Shown here piece by piece: positions 53,392 through 64,000 of a DNA stretch of 64,000 nucleotides (positions are counted from its first letter, which is position 1; the number at the start of each line of letters is the position of its first letter). Both the position numbers and the translations under genes were made by a program. Origin of the DNA: Ceratobasidium sp. AG-K. Its lineage: Eukaryota; Basidiomycota; Agaricomycetes; Cantharellales; Ceratobasidiaceae. Below the pieces are notes generated by a model that did not search any database, had not been told where the DNA came from, and saw only the letters and a program-made list of their open reading frames with translations. The stretch lies in assembly GCA_037039685.1 (NCBI GenBank), contig JAWNGF010000001.1:3968001-4032000 (forward strand), written 5' to 3'.

Positions 53392-53480
53392 GTTCAGCAT
53401 GCATGATGACATAAGACTTGAGAGCTGACGCATACGACCACCTACACTTGTGGATCAGTTGCCAACCTTTGCTGTTGAAA

Positions 53481-54893
53481 ATGTCTGTGCCTATTCGAGT
53501 ACGACACCCTAAAGGTATAATTGGAGTATTAAATGCGAACGAGGGGCCATACATCAACCTAATACACCATCTTGATAGGTGTCTCGACTCTTCAAGTCGA
53601 CCTAAACTCTGATTCAGCAACTGTGCTTTCACTACAGCAAACATCCACGAGCTCAGCGGCCTGCTTCCATCTCAACAAGAGTGTTATTATAACCCATGCA
53701 TATTCCATGTGCGCCCACTAACGTCTGTCTAGTAAAATCAGGATATCCGCCTAAAGCCCTTACATTGATACCCGAACTACCACTTTCGTCATTGGGACTT
53801 CAAAGAGGCGATCAGATCACAGTCACCACAAAGCCAGGGAGCAATCCTACTCCTACTCCTACTTCTGACTCTGCTCCCGCAGCAGCGACAACGCCTCGAC
53901 CCGCGCAGGTTGTCCCTGCACCGGCTGCCAGACCGGACGCGAGTCGCGCGAACGATGGGTTTGTCCAAACAGATACGGGGACTCTTGTACATCGTGTGAG
54001 TAAAACAAGAATTGCCTTGGTGATCAATTCACTAAAGATGGGGTAATAGGTTGTTCCAGACGACAACTCATGCTTGTTTTCGTCAATCGCAATTATCTTT
54101 GAACAGAACATGGAAGCAGCTCAAAAGATGCGTTCTCGTACGTAGCGCATCATTGTTTTAAGATGTTTAAACAGAGCATGTGTTTAGTGGTTGTCGACAT
54201 CATAAGAAAGGATCCAGAAACATACTCGGACGCTATACTTGGGTAAATGCGTTCATGATCTTCTTAACTTGCAATGCTGATACCGTTTTAAGGCAATCTC
54301 GTGCATCCTATATGGCGCGATGTCCAAGGAGTCAACCTGGGGCGGAGCAATTGGTATTCTTTTTCCTTCGGCTCACTGACAACCAATTGACGTTGTGAAG
54401 AGTTGTCCATTTTCTCGGATTATTTCCGCACGGAAATAGACAGTTACGATGTCGAGACCGGGCGTTGTGACAAATTCGGAGAAGGCAAATACGATAATAG
54501 GCGAGTAACAAAATTGAGCCGTGCCTTGGTACTATTGATAATTATGGGCTCGTATAGGTGCATCCTCATGTACTCAGGGATCCACTATGACGCAGTGTCG
54601 TTGGCTCCGACTCAGGATGCGCCCCCAGATTTTCATACCACAGTGTTCCCGATCGATGGGTCGGACAGCATATTTCAGGGAGCCTCGAAACTCGCCTCAC
54701 AGTTGAGGGCATCCCGAAAGTTTACCAACACTAGCACGTTTGATCTTAAGTGCGAGGTAAGTCTCGCGCTGCAAGAAACACAGAAGCTGTGTATAACCAA
54801 CTGTCACAGATCTGTGGTCAAGGTCTTAAGGGAGAGAAGGAAGCTCGCGCCCACGCCGCTCAAACAGGCCATACATCATTCGGCGAATTCTAA
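53481..54893 (+). CDS. OTU1: Ubiquitin thioesterase OTU1 (YOD1 homologue)
   Basis: Deubiquitinase working with Cdc48/p97. N-terminal UBX-like domain (MSVPIRVRHPKG, then PPKALTLIPELPLSSLGLQRG), a Pro/Thr linker, and the OTU core: VVPDDNSCLFSSIAIIFE with catalytic Asp and Cys, DIIRKDPETYSDAILG, FSDYFRTEIDSYDVETGR, RCILMYSGIHYDAVSL with the catalytic His. The C terminus is the C2H2 finger CEICGQGLKGEKEARAH with HTSFGEF at the end, as in Otu1/YOD1. One base is missing near A 54320: adding an A gives ASYMARMSKESTWGGAI, the conserved stretch, and the next intron then joins at ELSIF. About 330 residues. Confidence 0.9.
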
Positions 54894-55209
54894 TTGCACG
54901 CACGATCGTTTCTTTTGTATGGACTAGGGGTATCCCCTCTAACAATAATATTGTTGAATGAAGTAGAAAGTGAAAGCGCTTTAAATATATCGGGGTTTTG
55001 TCCTATCACACACACGTCGTGCGTCGTAGTCAAACCCACCTACTTAGCGCTTGGCACTGGCGTTCTGGGGTCGTTTTGGGCCAGTCACGTGGCGACAGGG
55101 CTTGGGCTTGCCACCTCGTTCAAGGTGCTTCTGGTATGATAGTGTGTGATATCAACGGTAATGGCCACATGAAACTCACAAATACACCCCAAGCACATTG
55201 GCCTCAAAC
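54894..55209. other. intergenic, 316 bp, with one GTCACGTG site
   Basis: Upstream region of the unknown gene at 55210. Only the bHLH-type site is recognised. Confidence 0.35.
55084..55091. promoter_or_regulatory. GTCACGTG bHLH-type site upstream of the unknown coiled-coil gene
   Basis: Exact GTCACGTG, 118 bp before the ATG at 55210. Confidence 0.55.
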
Positions 55210-57360
55210 ATGTCTGACAGGCCCGGTGAGCTATGCATACCTTCGGACAAGCCTAGGGCTTGGTTGACTCGGAGTTTGCTTATCGTGAACACTGCTACCA
55301 GAGTACATAAAGTGCGCAAGAGTGGCCGAAGGAGAGGACGAAGACGCAGAATACGAATTTGTATGTCGGCTGTCAGGATAATCCTACTACGGATATTACC
55401 AAACTCGCGACTCGCTAATACAGTCCTATAGGTGTATGAAGTGAAAGTAGGCGGATCTACATCATTGGTCGAAACCGCTGATAGACCTAAGCCCATTCAA
55501 AGTGGGCAGGAAGACCGGATAATCCCAGCGACAATACGTGCGTCTCCTCTCGCGGTTGTGACGAATTACAGACTCTGACGGCTAAGTACCCTAGTTGGGA
55601 ACGAGAAACTGTCTTTATCGGACCTGCATATGAGATCATAGAGAGATTCTGGGATTCGGGACCCATCCCTTTGTCTCAGCCAGATCATGAGGGTCAGTAC
55701 GCGCTGGGCTCGCTATTCGAGGCGACCCAAGCTTATATTAGTGAGTACGATACTAATCTGGGGACCCTCAAGTACTGAATACATACAAGCGGCAAGAGCC
55801 CGACTCTTTGCTGCTACTCAAATTGAGGGCGCATCGCCTCGGCTTCGTAAGCCTGTAACGAATCGAGTTGCTCGTGCCAACAAGCGAACACGAAGCCCGG
55901 ATGATGATTTACTTCCTGCGAATCGTAGGCGACAAGAATCGCCCCCCACCCCCGATGGCGAGGAATATAGACCTATTACTCCCCCTCCCCCTGTTGCCCC
56001 CCGACCAATGGTCCGACCTGTCATAGGTTCTATCTTGACGTTCAAGAAAGGGAAAGCGGTGGTCCAAGATCGACGTAGGGAAGTTCAAGATGCACGCCTG
56101 TTCCGGTTCGCGGAGGGCTTTTCTTACAGCAACACTTGCGAAAGGAACGTGAACTGCGTCTCGCAGAGGCAAAGAAGCGAGCAGAAGAGGCAAAAGCGGC
56201 TGCGGAAGAGGAAGCTAGGCGTATAGCTGAGGAATTGGCTGAAGCCGAAGCAGCCGAGAATATGGCAATTGCGACTCGTATTGAAGAAGAAAATGCACGA
56301 CTCGAGGCCGAGGCGAGCGAGAGAGCTGCTCGGGCAGCAGAGTGGAGCGCGCCTCGAAAGATCGAAGAATCGGAGAGACAACCTTCTCCACCTCCGCTAA
56401 AGGATCTTTTGGCCTCTGTGCTCGAAAACGACGACCTGCCGGACTTCGAGGATGACGAGGATGAACCAGCTAGAGCCAAACCTCTGACACCGTGAGCTTC
56501 TTGGACCTACCCTATCCTTTTCGAATCTTAACCGCGCAATTGTATCAAGACCATCCACCAGCATCTTCGGGACACCCAATTCCCTATTCCAGGAAAAGGT
56601 CAAACCATCAAAGAAGAAAGTGTAAGCTCACTCGTTATACTCATGTCAATTCTTGGTTCACGCATCGCGGACAGAGACCCGTATTATTGGGCCAAGAAAC
56701 TAGATGAAGAAAGGAAGCAAAAAGAGTATGTCTGCCGACCGACTAGTCTCATACTAACTATAAATATTTCCCTCCCAGGCTGCTATCGCGACACCCTATC
56801 CTCAAGTTTGAGATCAACGGGGCCCAGACCCAGTTGTTTATTAAGGATATCTTCAACGAACCATCCCGTGCTCCCAATACTCCATCTGTCTCCGTGTTTG
56901 CGGACTCGATTATCGATACCTTATCTACGCAACAAGAGGTTGATGCAGCGATAACGCACATTGAACAGGGTTGGTCTCCCGCGAGATCCGTTGCTCGTTT
57001 GGCACCGGTCTACAACACTGACTGGCCAATGCTCGAAGTATTGGCACTGCAATTACTGGTGGATGGCAAGGTAAGATCTATGTATCCTTCAATAAGTCTA
57101 ACAATGCTGAATCTCCGTCGAGGTCATCATGAGCAGCGAAAATGAGAGTGGATGGAGGCCGATTGTATTTGCGTCAGAGGAAGAAGGAATGTTTGCCCTA
57201 CTGGGCGCCTCAAAACAGCTATCCAACCACAAGTCTACACTCCTGATATCCATGGTTAGAAGCGCTGATTGTTAAGTCTCCATGTGTTTGATTTTAGTTG
57301 TCGCGGACGCCGACGTGGATGTATGCGCAGTTAGGCTATGTATTTTCCCTCACCCCTTGA
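55210..57360 (+). CDS. uncharacterised protein with central coiled coil
   Basis: Built by joining eight exons with GT-AG borders. Exon 1 ends after MSDRP (donor GTGAGC); exon 2 gives EYIKCARVAEGEDEDAEYEF, then VYEVKVGGSTSLVE, RETVFIGPAYEIIERFW, a basic, Pro-rich middle (RTRSPDDDLLPANRRR, RPITPPPPVAPRP), a coiled coil of about 75 residues (RKERELRLAEAKKRAEEAKA onward), an acidic patch DLPDFEDDEDE, YYWAKKLDEERKQKE, and a C-terminal globular part with FIKDIFNEPS, WSPARSVARLAPVYNTDWPM and TPTWMYAQLGYVF. One G must be added in GGG at 56115-56117 (giving AEGLFLQQHLRKERE). About 560 residues. I recognise no named family. Confidence 0.65.
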
Positions 57361-57792
57361 GGGCTTCTGATGGCATGACTAACCGGAAATTATTCGCCAT
57401 GGTTTTACGAGAAATGAGGTCACCGGTGAATTGCTGATGGAGCAACCCACCAGCCAAGAAAGACGATCTCCCACCACCATCAGGTTCGAAATTGACTGTG
57501 CACTTGGTTGAAGAACACGCCAGCACGTGCGATGGTTCTTTTCCCGAGCGCCCGCTTCTCTTCTCCTGCGGCATCACGGGTGGGTGCGAGCCGACCGTTC
57601 AAACGGACATGTCGGGTAGTGTCGAATCCAGCCTCACGGCGGAGACACGCCGCCCCGGCAACCAAATGTCTCAGGTATTCTAATACGTCTTAACATATAA
57701 AACCTGGTATTTCGACCTGAATGAAAGCTTCACTCTTCTCACAAACTCGCAGCCCCCCTCCCACCTACCCACCCAGCCGCACCTTTATAGAT
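57361..57792. other. intergenic, 432 bp
   Basis: Upstream region of the spherulin-4-like gene. No gene or clear motif. Confidence 0.3.
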
Positions 57793-58720
57793 ATGTTGCT
57801 TACTCGAGCTGCCCTTGCTTCAGGGATTATCTACCCTTTGTACGTTTGGCCAGGAGAAAATTGCGAGGCATGGCCCCATTGATTTCCGCGTAAGTTCAGA
57901 CACTTGTTCGTGTCCAGCCGTACGGCTATATACTCAAAACGATATCAACACAGCGTAACATCACATCCTAATCTTCCTTGGTATATTATCGTCAACCCCA
58001 ACAGCGGTCCGGGAGCCGTTAATTCTCAGCCCGACGCCGCTTACCAGAAATGTGTTCCTAAGCTCAAGTCAACTGGGAATCCAAACGTCAAACTTCTTGG
58101 TTATGTGCGAACAGACTACACAAAAATACCGACAACCACCGTTCAGAACGAAGTCGCTACATATGCAAAATGGAACTCTGCGTACAGTGTGAATGGTATC
58201 TTTTTCGACGAGGTCGATGGCTCGAGCGCTGCACAGAGCAGATACTCGACGTACACAAGCTATGCCAAGTCCCAGATTTCAAATGCATTTGTATGTGTGC
58301 TTCATGCCAGCAGTAATGCGCTCCTGACACGGATTCACAGGTATCTCTCAATCCTGGCGCATACGCCGAACCCGGATTCTACACGTTCGCAGACCAGGTT
58401 GTCTCGGCCGAAAAGTACTTTAACGAATTTAGGTCCGTCCTTCCATTTTGTGTCTGCAACACACCCACTCATGTAGACTTGCCTCTAGTCCCAGCGTCTA
58501 TACTATTAGCCCCTCGACCCCTGCGTCCAAGCAGGCTGTAATTCTTACCGACAGTCCTTCCACACTTCCTTCGAGTACCGTCACTCAAATTATCAAGACG
58601 GACAAGATTGGCGCTGTGTACATCACCAATGACACGCAAGTAAACTTCCAGAACCCGTATGACAACTTCCCCACCTACTGGACTGGGTTCGTAAACGCTG
58701 TGCAAACTGCAGCTTCGTAG
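57793..58720 (+). CDS. spherulation-specific family 4 (spherulin-4-like) protein
   Basis: The family is a TIM-barrel, glycoside-hydrolase-like protein first seen in slime-mould spherulation and common in fungal secretomes. Visible: GIIYPLYVWPGENCEAWPPLISA, HPNLPWYIIVNPNSGPG, PNVKLLGYVRTDYTKIP, YSVNGIFFDEVDGSS (the Asp/Glu-rich strand), VSLNPGAYAEPGFY, KQAVILTDSPSTLP and DKIGAVYITND. The CCCC at 57874-57877 must gain one C, or the first exon stops at WPH; with five Cs it reads WPPLISA and the GTAAGT donor follows. About 255 residues. No clear signal peptide in the visible N terminus; an upstream exon is possible. Function unknown. Confidence 0.85.
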
Positions 58721-59112
58721 TGGAGCTAGGGCCTACACATTGAGCCGGGCGAGCTTCGTTGCTGCATATGCGCGCCATGCCGACCAAAAATTGTATGAGC
58801 GTCTTCTGTTTGTGTAACGAAGTGTGTAGTACAAATATTTCAATAAAAAGTCCCAACAGTTTCGTAAACTGCGTGGCTATGATGTCATGATACAGGCAAA
58901 CCGCGCTCATGTATATGTGATTCACGGCATAGAAGACAGGGCAGGGGAAAGCATTAACGTTAAGCGCCAGGGCGAAGCCATGCGGAGGAATGACGTATGT
59001 CTCTATTTTTACGACGCATGACGCTGCCATACAGTCCATGGTTCCAGAGCCTGCGCTCAATAAAAGTGGACAGAATGCATGAGCGAGCCCCACTCTCGCC
59101 CAGCTATCGCCC
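58721..59112. other. intergenic, 392 bp
   Basis: Contains the listed AATAAA and the upstream region of the PAP2 gene. No gene seen. Confidence 0.3.
58842..58847 (+). terminator. poly(A) signal of the spherulin-4-like gene
   Basis: AATAAA, 122 bp after the stop codon and within an A/T-rich stretch. Confidence 0.45.
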
Positions 59113-60515
59113 ATGTTTCGCCAGAAAGGTACTCGCACTCACGAGAAGACTCCTGGTCATCCAGGTGCGAGTGACGGTTATGGGCGCCGTGCCTTCTCGT
59201 TTGGACGATGGATTAGATTGTACGGCGTCGACCTCATTACGATGGCTGCATGGGAGGTATGTTTTCACGTCTGTATCCACAGATTTGGGATCTCACCACG
59301 GGTTGAAATTTCAGCCATCGGGCTTGGTGTGTACATGGCCAAGCCTGCCCCTTCTCGGTCGTTCCCCGTCTACCATGACTCAGGCGAGATTGTATACGTG
59401 AGTGCTATTTTTGTATCACCTAATAGCATAGACCCATGCTGTTTCCTGTAGCCCCAATTCGCATACCCTTTGCGCAAGGAAATTATCCCTATCTGGCTGG
59501 CGGCTCTCATTGCATTCATCGTCCCGTTCTTCTTCTTCTGCCTGTTCCAAGCGCGACGTCGGAGCATTGAGGACCTGTTATGCACAACAATGGGTCTACT
59601 TATGTCTCTAAGTATGTCTACATGCCGCTTTGACGGGCGCTCTCAAACTAACCACGCGTCGTGTTTCAGTCACTGCGGCGGTATTCCAGGTCTTTATCAA
59701 ATGGCTCATAGGTGGCCTTCGTCCTCACTTCCTCGCCGTCTGCAAGCCTAACGTTCCTACTTCGGGCGCTCAACGCGGTAATGGTTTCGAAATGATCATG
59801 TACGACCGCAGTATCTGCACCGGGGACGAAAAACAGATCAATGATTCGCTCGAGTCGATGCCGTCTGGTCACTCTACTGCTGGGTTTGCCGGCCTCATTT
59901 ACCTCGCTCTCTACCTCAATGCCCAACTCAAGGTGATGAGCGCCCACAGCCCAGCATACTGGAAGATGGTCCTATTCTTTGCGCCGGTTCTCGGAGCAGT
60001 TTTGATTGCAGGCGCTCTCACCATTGACGAATGTAAGTTCATTCCTGCTTATTTATAAGAGACGGGCAGCTAAATGCAACCTGCCGTCAGTCCACAACTG
60101 GTACGACGTCGTCGCTGGAGGAATCATTGGCACATGCAGCGCTCTCGTCGCATTCCGCATGACCTTTGCCTCGGTTTGGGACTTCCGTTTCAACCACGTC
60201 CGCTTGCCTCGCACAACTTCGCTCTTCCTCCGGCGCCCCTCGATGGGTTCAGCAGATATGGGACCGTCGTTCGATTACTCTATCAATGCTGCGACTGAAA
60301 TGCTACCGTTTACTCGCGAAGGCGGCTGGGGCTGGGACGCTTCTGAAGGCGTAAATGGGGCGCCGTTTGATGCTACTGCCGCTGGTGGTGCAGGTCGTGG
60401 AATGGGCACTGGCAATCACATGGGTATGAACAATGCTGGTAATGGCGTAGGCATGAACCCTAATGGGCACTATGGCGGCGGCTCGCTTGGTCGTGCGGAA
60501 GAGGGGCGCGCTTGA
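59113..60515 (+). CDS. PAP2-type lipid phosphate phosphatase (diacylglycerol pyrophosphate phosphatase-like)
   Basis: Removes phosphate from phosphatidate or diacylglycerol pyrophosphate in a membrane. Helices include IPIWLAALIAFIVPFFFFCL, VLFFAPVLGAVLIAGAL and VVAGGIIGTCSALVAFRM. The three phosphatase motifs are present: KWLIGGLRPHF (KxxxxxxRP), SLESMPSGHSTAGF (PSGH), and HNWYDVVAGG with the catalytic His at the start of motif 3, where the last intron falls just upstream. The C-terminal tail of about 120 residues is cytosolic, rich in Gly/Asn/Met (GMGTGNHMGMNNAGNGVG). Six introns; about 390 residues. Similar to yeast Dpp1/Lpp1. Confidence 0.9.
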
Positions 60516-60823
60516 CTCTGTTCAGACTAAATGACTAGGACTAAAGAAAACTGAAATGATTCTGTCGGACGAAACAATGTATTTTTACGATGTAGTACCC
60601 GGGATGTCCGGTTATATATTATAATACTCAGCTTGACCTAATCGTGTTGGGTTTCGGTAAGGTTGGATTGTCTCACGCGCATACATGCGTAGAATATCTC
60701 GATTTATTACTTCATGATCTACAGCCAACAGTCCGTCTATGTACTAGAACCTCTTATGCATAATTTACAACAATAAAACGAAAGTGCAACAAGAACAAAC
60801 TCCAGAAACCAGACATGCCCGCA
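60516..60823. other. convergent 3' gap between PAP2 gene and RAD54
   Basis: A/T-rich, with AATAAA at 60772. No gene. Confidence 0.35.
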
Positions 60824-63800
60824 TTAATGGCTGATATACTGAAAGGTAAAGGTTACCTCGGGAAGGCCGACCTCGGCCCGCAATAGGTCGTCGTGGTTGT
60901 TCTTCAACTCAGCATTTGTGTAATGATTCCACCTATGTAACCACGTGCATTAGACTCGACTCGAGTGATTGGAGTGAAAGCAAACTTACGTGCTTCCATC
61001 GCCATAGAGCATCGCAGGCGCCTTCATATACTGCTTGCCGTTTTTGCACCGCTTGCACTTGAACGTCTCGTGGGTCTCACACAAGGTGCTTTCTCGGAGC
61101 TCAAACAACTTGCGCAGCTCGTCACCGGAGAAATGTCGCTCCGTGTCCTCCTTTTCGTCCACGACACACGATGACAAGGCTTGCTTAGAAGCTTGTCGCT
61201 GGAAAATTTTCTCTTCGATGGTACCGGTGGAGATAAACCGGTAGACAAAACCTTCATGCATCCCAAGTTTAGTAGGCGCCTGGATCCAGGAAGAACAAAC
61301 CTACACTCTTTCTTTTGTCCATCACGCCAGACACGGGCGAGGGCTTGCTGGTCGGCCGCGGGGTTCCAATCTGGGCGTGGGTCCGTCAGACCTCGGTCAT
61401 ATTGCCGTCCGATTGGCGCACTCACCAGGGTCGAATAGGATCAGTCGATTGGCGCCGATCAGGTTAATACCGCATCCACCGGCCTTGCTACTAAGCAGGA
61501 AGACGAACTCTTTGCCTTCAGGATCGTTGAACCTGTCGACAAGCTTCTGGCGCTTGGCCACGCTTAGGGAACCGTCCAGACGGATGCATCCATAGCTAGA
61601 AGTGGCCAATGTTAACTCGGAAAGCTACAGTGTACAAACTAAAACGTACTTCTTGCTTCGACAAAGCTTTTCAAACAAGTCCATAGTTTGCGTATAATTG
61701 CTGATGAGCACGATCTTATCGTTTGTCTCACGGCGGATACGGTCCAGGAACCTAGGGTATCATACGTTAAACTCAACCTAAAAACTGGTTGGTGCTTCTA
61801 CTTACCGCTCCAGGACGACAAACTTTCCACCCAAAGAGCAATCAGGGGTGAGACTGCCACCTCCCCGCCCACCCGCACTTAGCATGCCGTTATTGTAGCC
61901 GGGGGGCAAAAATTGTTCGCATCCCGCAATATCACTGGGTAAATCTAATAGCCCGGGGTGGTTGCAGAGCTTCTTGAGCTGGCCAATCGCTTTCAAAGGT
62001 TGGGATCCAACACCCCTCAATAGCTTCTTGACCTCAGGAGAAGTAATAAAATGCCGGTAAAGTGCTAGTTGCAGTGGAGAGAGCGTGCAGAATACGACTT
62101 GCTCGTACTTAACAGGGACTATTGGCGGTTAGTCTGTAATTTCTCGCGCAGCAACCAAGAAAATACTCACGGTACTTGGATAGCAAGTCGTTCGTTCTAC
62201 GGATGATAAACGGCTGGACACGGGAGCTAAGCTCTCGAAGTTTGTTGAGACTGGCCTCTTTCTCCTTGTCTGTTGCATCTGCATCTCGCCACGGATAATT
62301 GCGTTCTCAAAGTTCTTGCGGAAGTCGTTCTTGGTCCCAAGATAGTCCTTGTTGGCAAAGTTCAAAAGTGAAAAGTATTCGGAAAGGTCGTTCTACATAT
62401 AATGGTTAATACAAGTCAATCGGTAAGAGTCAAAATGCCATACCTGGATCGGAGTTCCAGAGAGGATCACTCGTCGCTTGCAGTTCAACTCGTTCAACGT
62501 CTTGAACGTCAAGTTTTCTGTGCGGACATGAGAACACAGGAGTGAAGGGAATGATATGCAACTTGCCGGAATTCTTGAGACGATGGCCTTCGTCGCAGAG
62601 CATCAGACCTATCTCGCAATTGGCAAGCTCCTCGCACAGCGTCCGCAAGGTCTCATAGGATACGATCATGACTATCAACCCGCCCAGTTAGTGATGCCCG
62701 CAGCCAAAACTCTGTCATGGACTCACCAGGCAGTGTGACATTTCTGCCCTTGGCGGTAACCCAGCGACGTACGCCAGCAATAAGTTCAGCCTTAGTTCCG
62801 GTTCCGTCAATTGCGAAAGTCTTGGGAGCAGAATCACCGAGCCATTTTACTGGAAACAAAAGTTAGAGATGATTTACCAGCAACACCCGGGCCACATACC
62901 TAGTTCGTTTGCCCAGTTTTTAACCAAACTAGCAGGACATGCGATGATACACTTTTCGATGGTACCCTTGCCTGCGCCCTTGGGAGATTGCTTGAGAAGC
63001 GTCCACAAGAGAGCAATACACTGCAGAGTCTTGCCGAGACCCATCTCGTCGGCCATGATACAGCCGTACTGGTTCTCGACGGTCATGCCAGTAGTGCACC
63101 GATACAAAAACTAAAACTTGTATCAGCGTCATATTCCTTGAGCTCCACAAAACACAAGCTCACCTTGACACCCTCGATCTGATGCGGTCGGAGAATTTTG
63201 CCCAGCTTGGGATCGATCACCACGGGGACCTTGGGCGCCACAACATTCTGCACATCACGTCCGCCGCCCAGGAGCTCCTTGAGACTCTTGTGTGGGTTAA
63301 ACATCGCCGGACCACCAGCCTCCATAGCAGCCTTTTCCTTGTCCTCTCGCGCCTTGGCCGCTGCTTCGAGCTTTTCGCGCTCCTTGCGCTCCTCGTCGGT
63401 TTCGCGTGTGTCAATTGTTGGATCGAACAACACAATCGCATGGTCGGCCATAGGATCGTGGAGCGGTCGGGGAGGGATCTTTATCGCGGGACGGATACCC
63501 AGAGAGACATTGGTCAAGACAACGGGGACAATATTGCCTGACTTGTCGGTGATACTGGGCAGAGCGAATCGGCCGGTGATGGGTTTGGGTGGCCCAAAGG
63601 TGGGAAAGAGCTTGTTAATGTTAACAGGTGTTCCATCGTTCTCGGCGTAGTCGTCGTCCGCTTTCTTCTTCTTTTTCTTGTTCTTGCCACCCGAGTCCGA
63701 GTCCGAGTCCGAGTCGCTCCCCGCCTCCTTGTATACTACACGTTTTCGCTTTCGCGGCGGTTGAGGGCGGGCGACGGGCGTGGCTGGTGCAGGGCTCTTG

Positions 63801-63862
63801 AACGGCTTGACGAGTACCTGGGGGTTGCTAAAGAGAGAGACGCCGTCCTTGGCGACGTACAT
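60824..63862 (-). CDS. RAD54: RAD54 recombination translocase (SNF2 family)
   Basis: DNA translocase that helps Rad51 in homologous recombination. The N-terminal part has a basic, nuclear-localisation-like [11 protein letters not shown], a [10 protein letters not shown] run and the conserved [13 protein letters not shown]. The helicase core shows [18 protein letters not shown], Walker [29 protein letters not shown], the DEGH box in [92 protein letters not shown] and [15 protein letters not shown]. The C terminus has CKRCKNGKQ and ends TFQYISH. One base is missing near 62288; with it the conserved [12 protein letters not shown] is read. About 840 residues. Confidence 0.93.
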
Positions 63863-64000
63863 GGCTGGATGGATGTAGAGGAGAAGAGCGAGTCGTGGCG
63901 GAGCGATCCCCGCCCGGATTATTCATCAGATCGCGGGTCCCGTCGCGACAAGTCACCTGACTTGATATGTAATTTGAGTCGAGGGGCACTGATGGACAAG

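Overview
This window is nuclear DNA from a filamentous basidiomycete. Genes are packed on both strands and cut by many short introns of about 45-70 nt (GTNNGT...YAG). An Agaricomycete close to Rhizoctonia/Ceratobasidiaceae is my guess from gene style only; the sequence does not prove it. I support 29 protein genes and one tRNA. Most are single-copy housekeeping genes, and there is no transposon, CRISPR array or biosynthetic cluster. Coordinates run from start to stop codon and include introns.

0-14 kb: the 5' part of the mRNA capping guanylyltransferase; a very long SEC16-like COPII scaffold gene; a single-pass membrane protein; a small double-stranded-RNA-binding-domain candidate; an intron-containing tRNA-Gly(UCC); and LUC7 (U1 snRNP). 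14-30 kb: a PIN-like (AEC) transporter, CHM7-type ESCRT-III protein, PhoD-like membrane phosphatase, PEX6, an ING-type PHD protein, NUF2, a small unknown gene and galactose-1-phosphate uridylyltransferase. 30-32 kb is the one gene-poor stretch. 32-45 kb: a Zn2Cys6 regulator with a Gln/His-rich tail, an AN1 zinc-finger protein, an unknown gene, NAA25 (NatB auxiliary subunit), a secreted M35 metalloprotease and proteasome ATPase RPT1. 45-64 kb: PRP45/SNW1, a secreted PEBP-family protein, V-ATPase subunit A, a FlaR-like P-loop kinase, PUS4, OTU1, an unknown coiled-coil protein, a spherulin-4-like protein, a PAP2 lipid phosphatase and RAD54.

The genes do not form one pathway. RNA processing (capping, LUC7, PRP45, PUS4), protein turnover (RPT1, OTU1), membrane traffic (SEC16, CHM7, PEX6, VMA1) and chromosome biology (NUF2, ING, RAD54) lie side by side.

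Two window-wide patterns stand out. First, the 8-mer GTCACGTG/CACGTGAC, which matches the Cbf1-type bHLH consensus, sits in seven 5' intergenic gaps and serves up to eleven genes, five of the gaps being divergent promoters. Second, at least 14 places need a one-base correction at or beside a short base run to keep a conserved protein in frame (seven in SEC16, others in the ING gene, PEBP, OTU1, the 55 kb unknown, spherulin-4 and RAD54). I read these as assembly or base-calling errors rather than gene decay.
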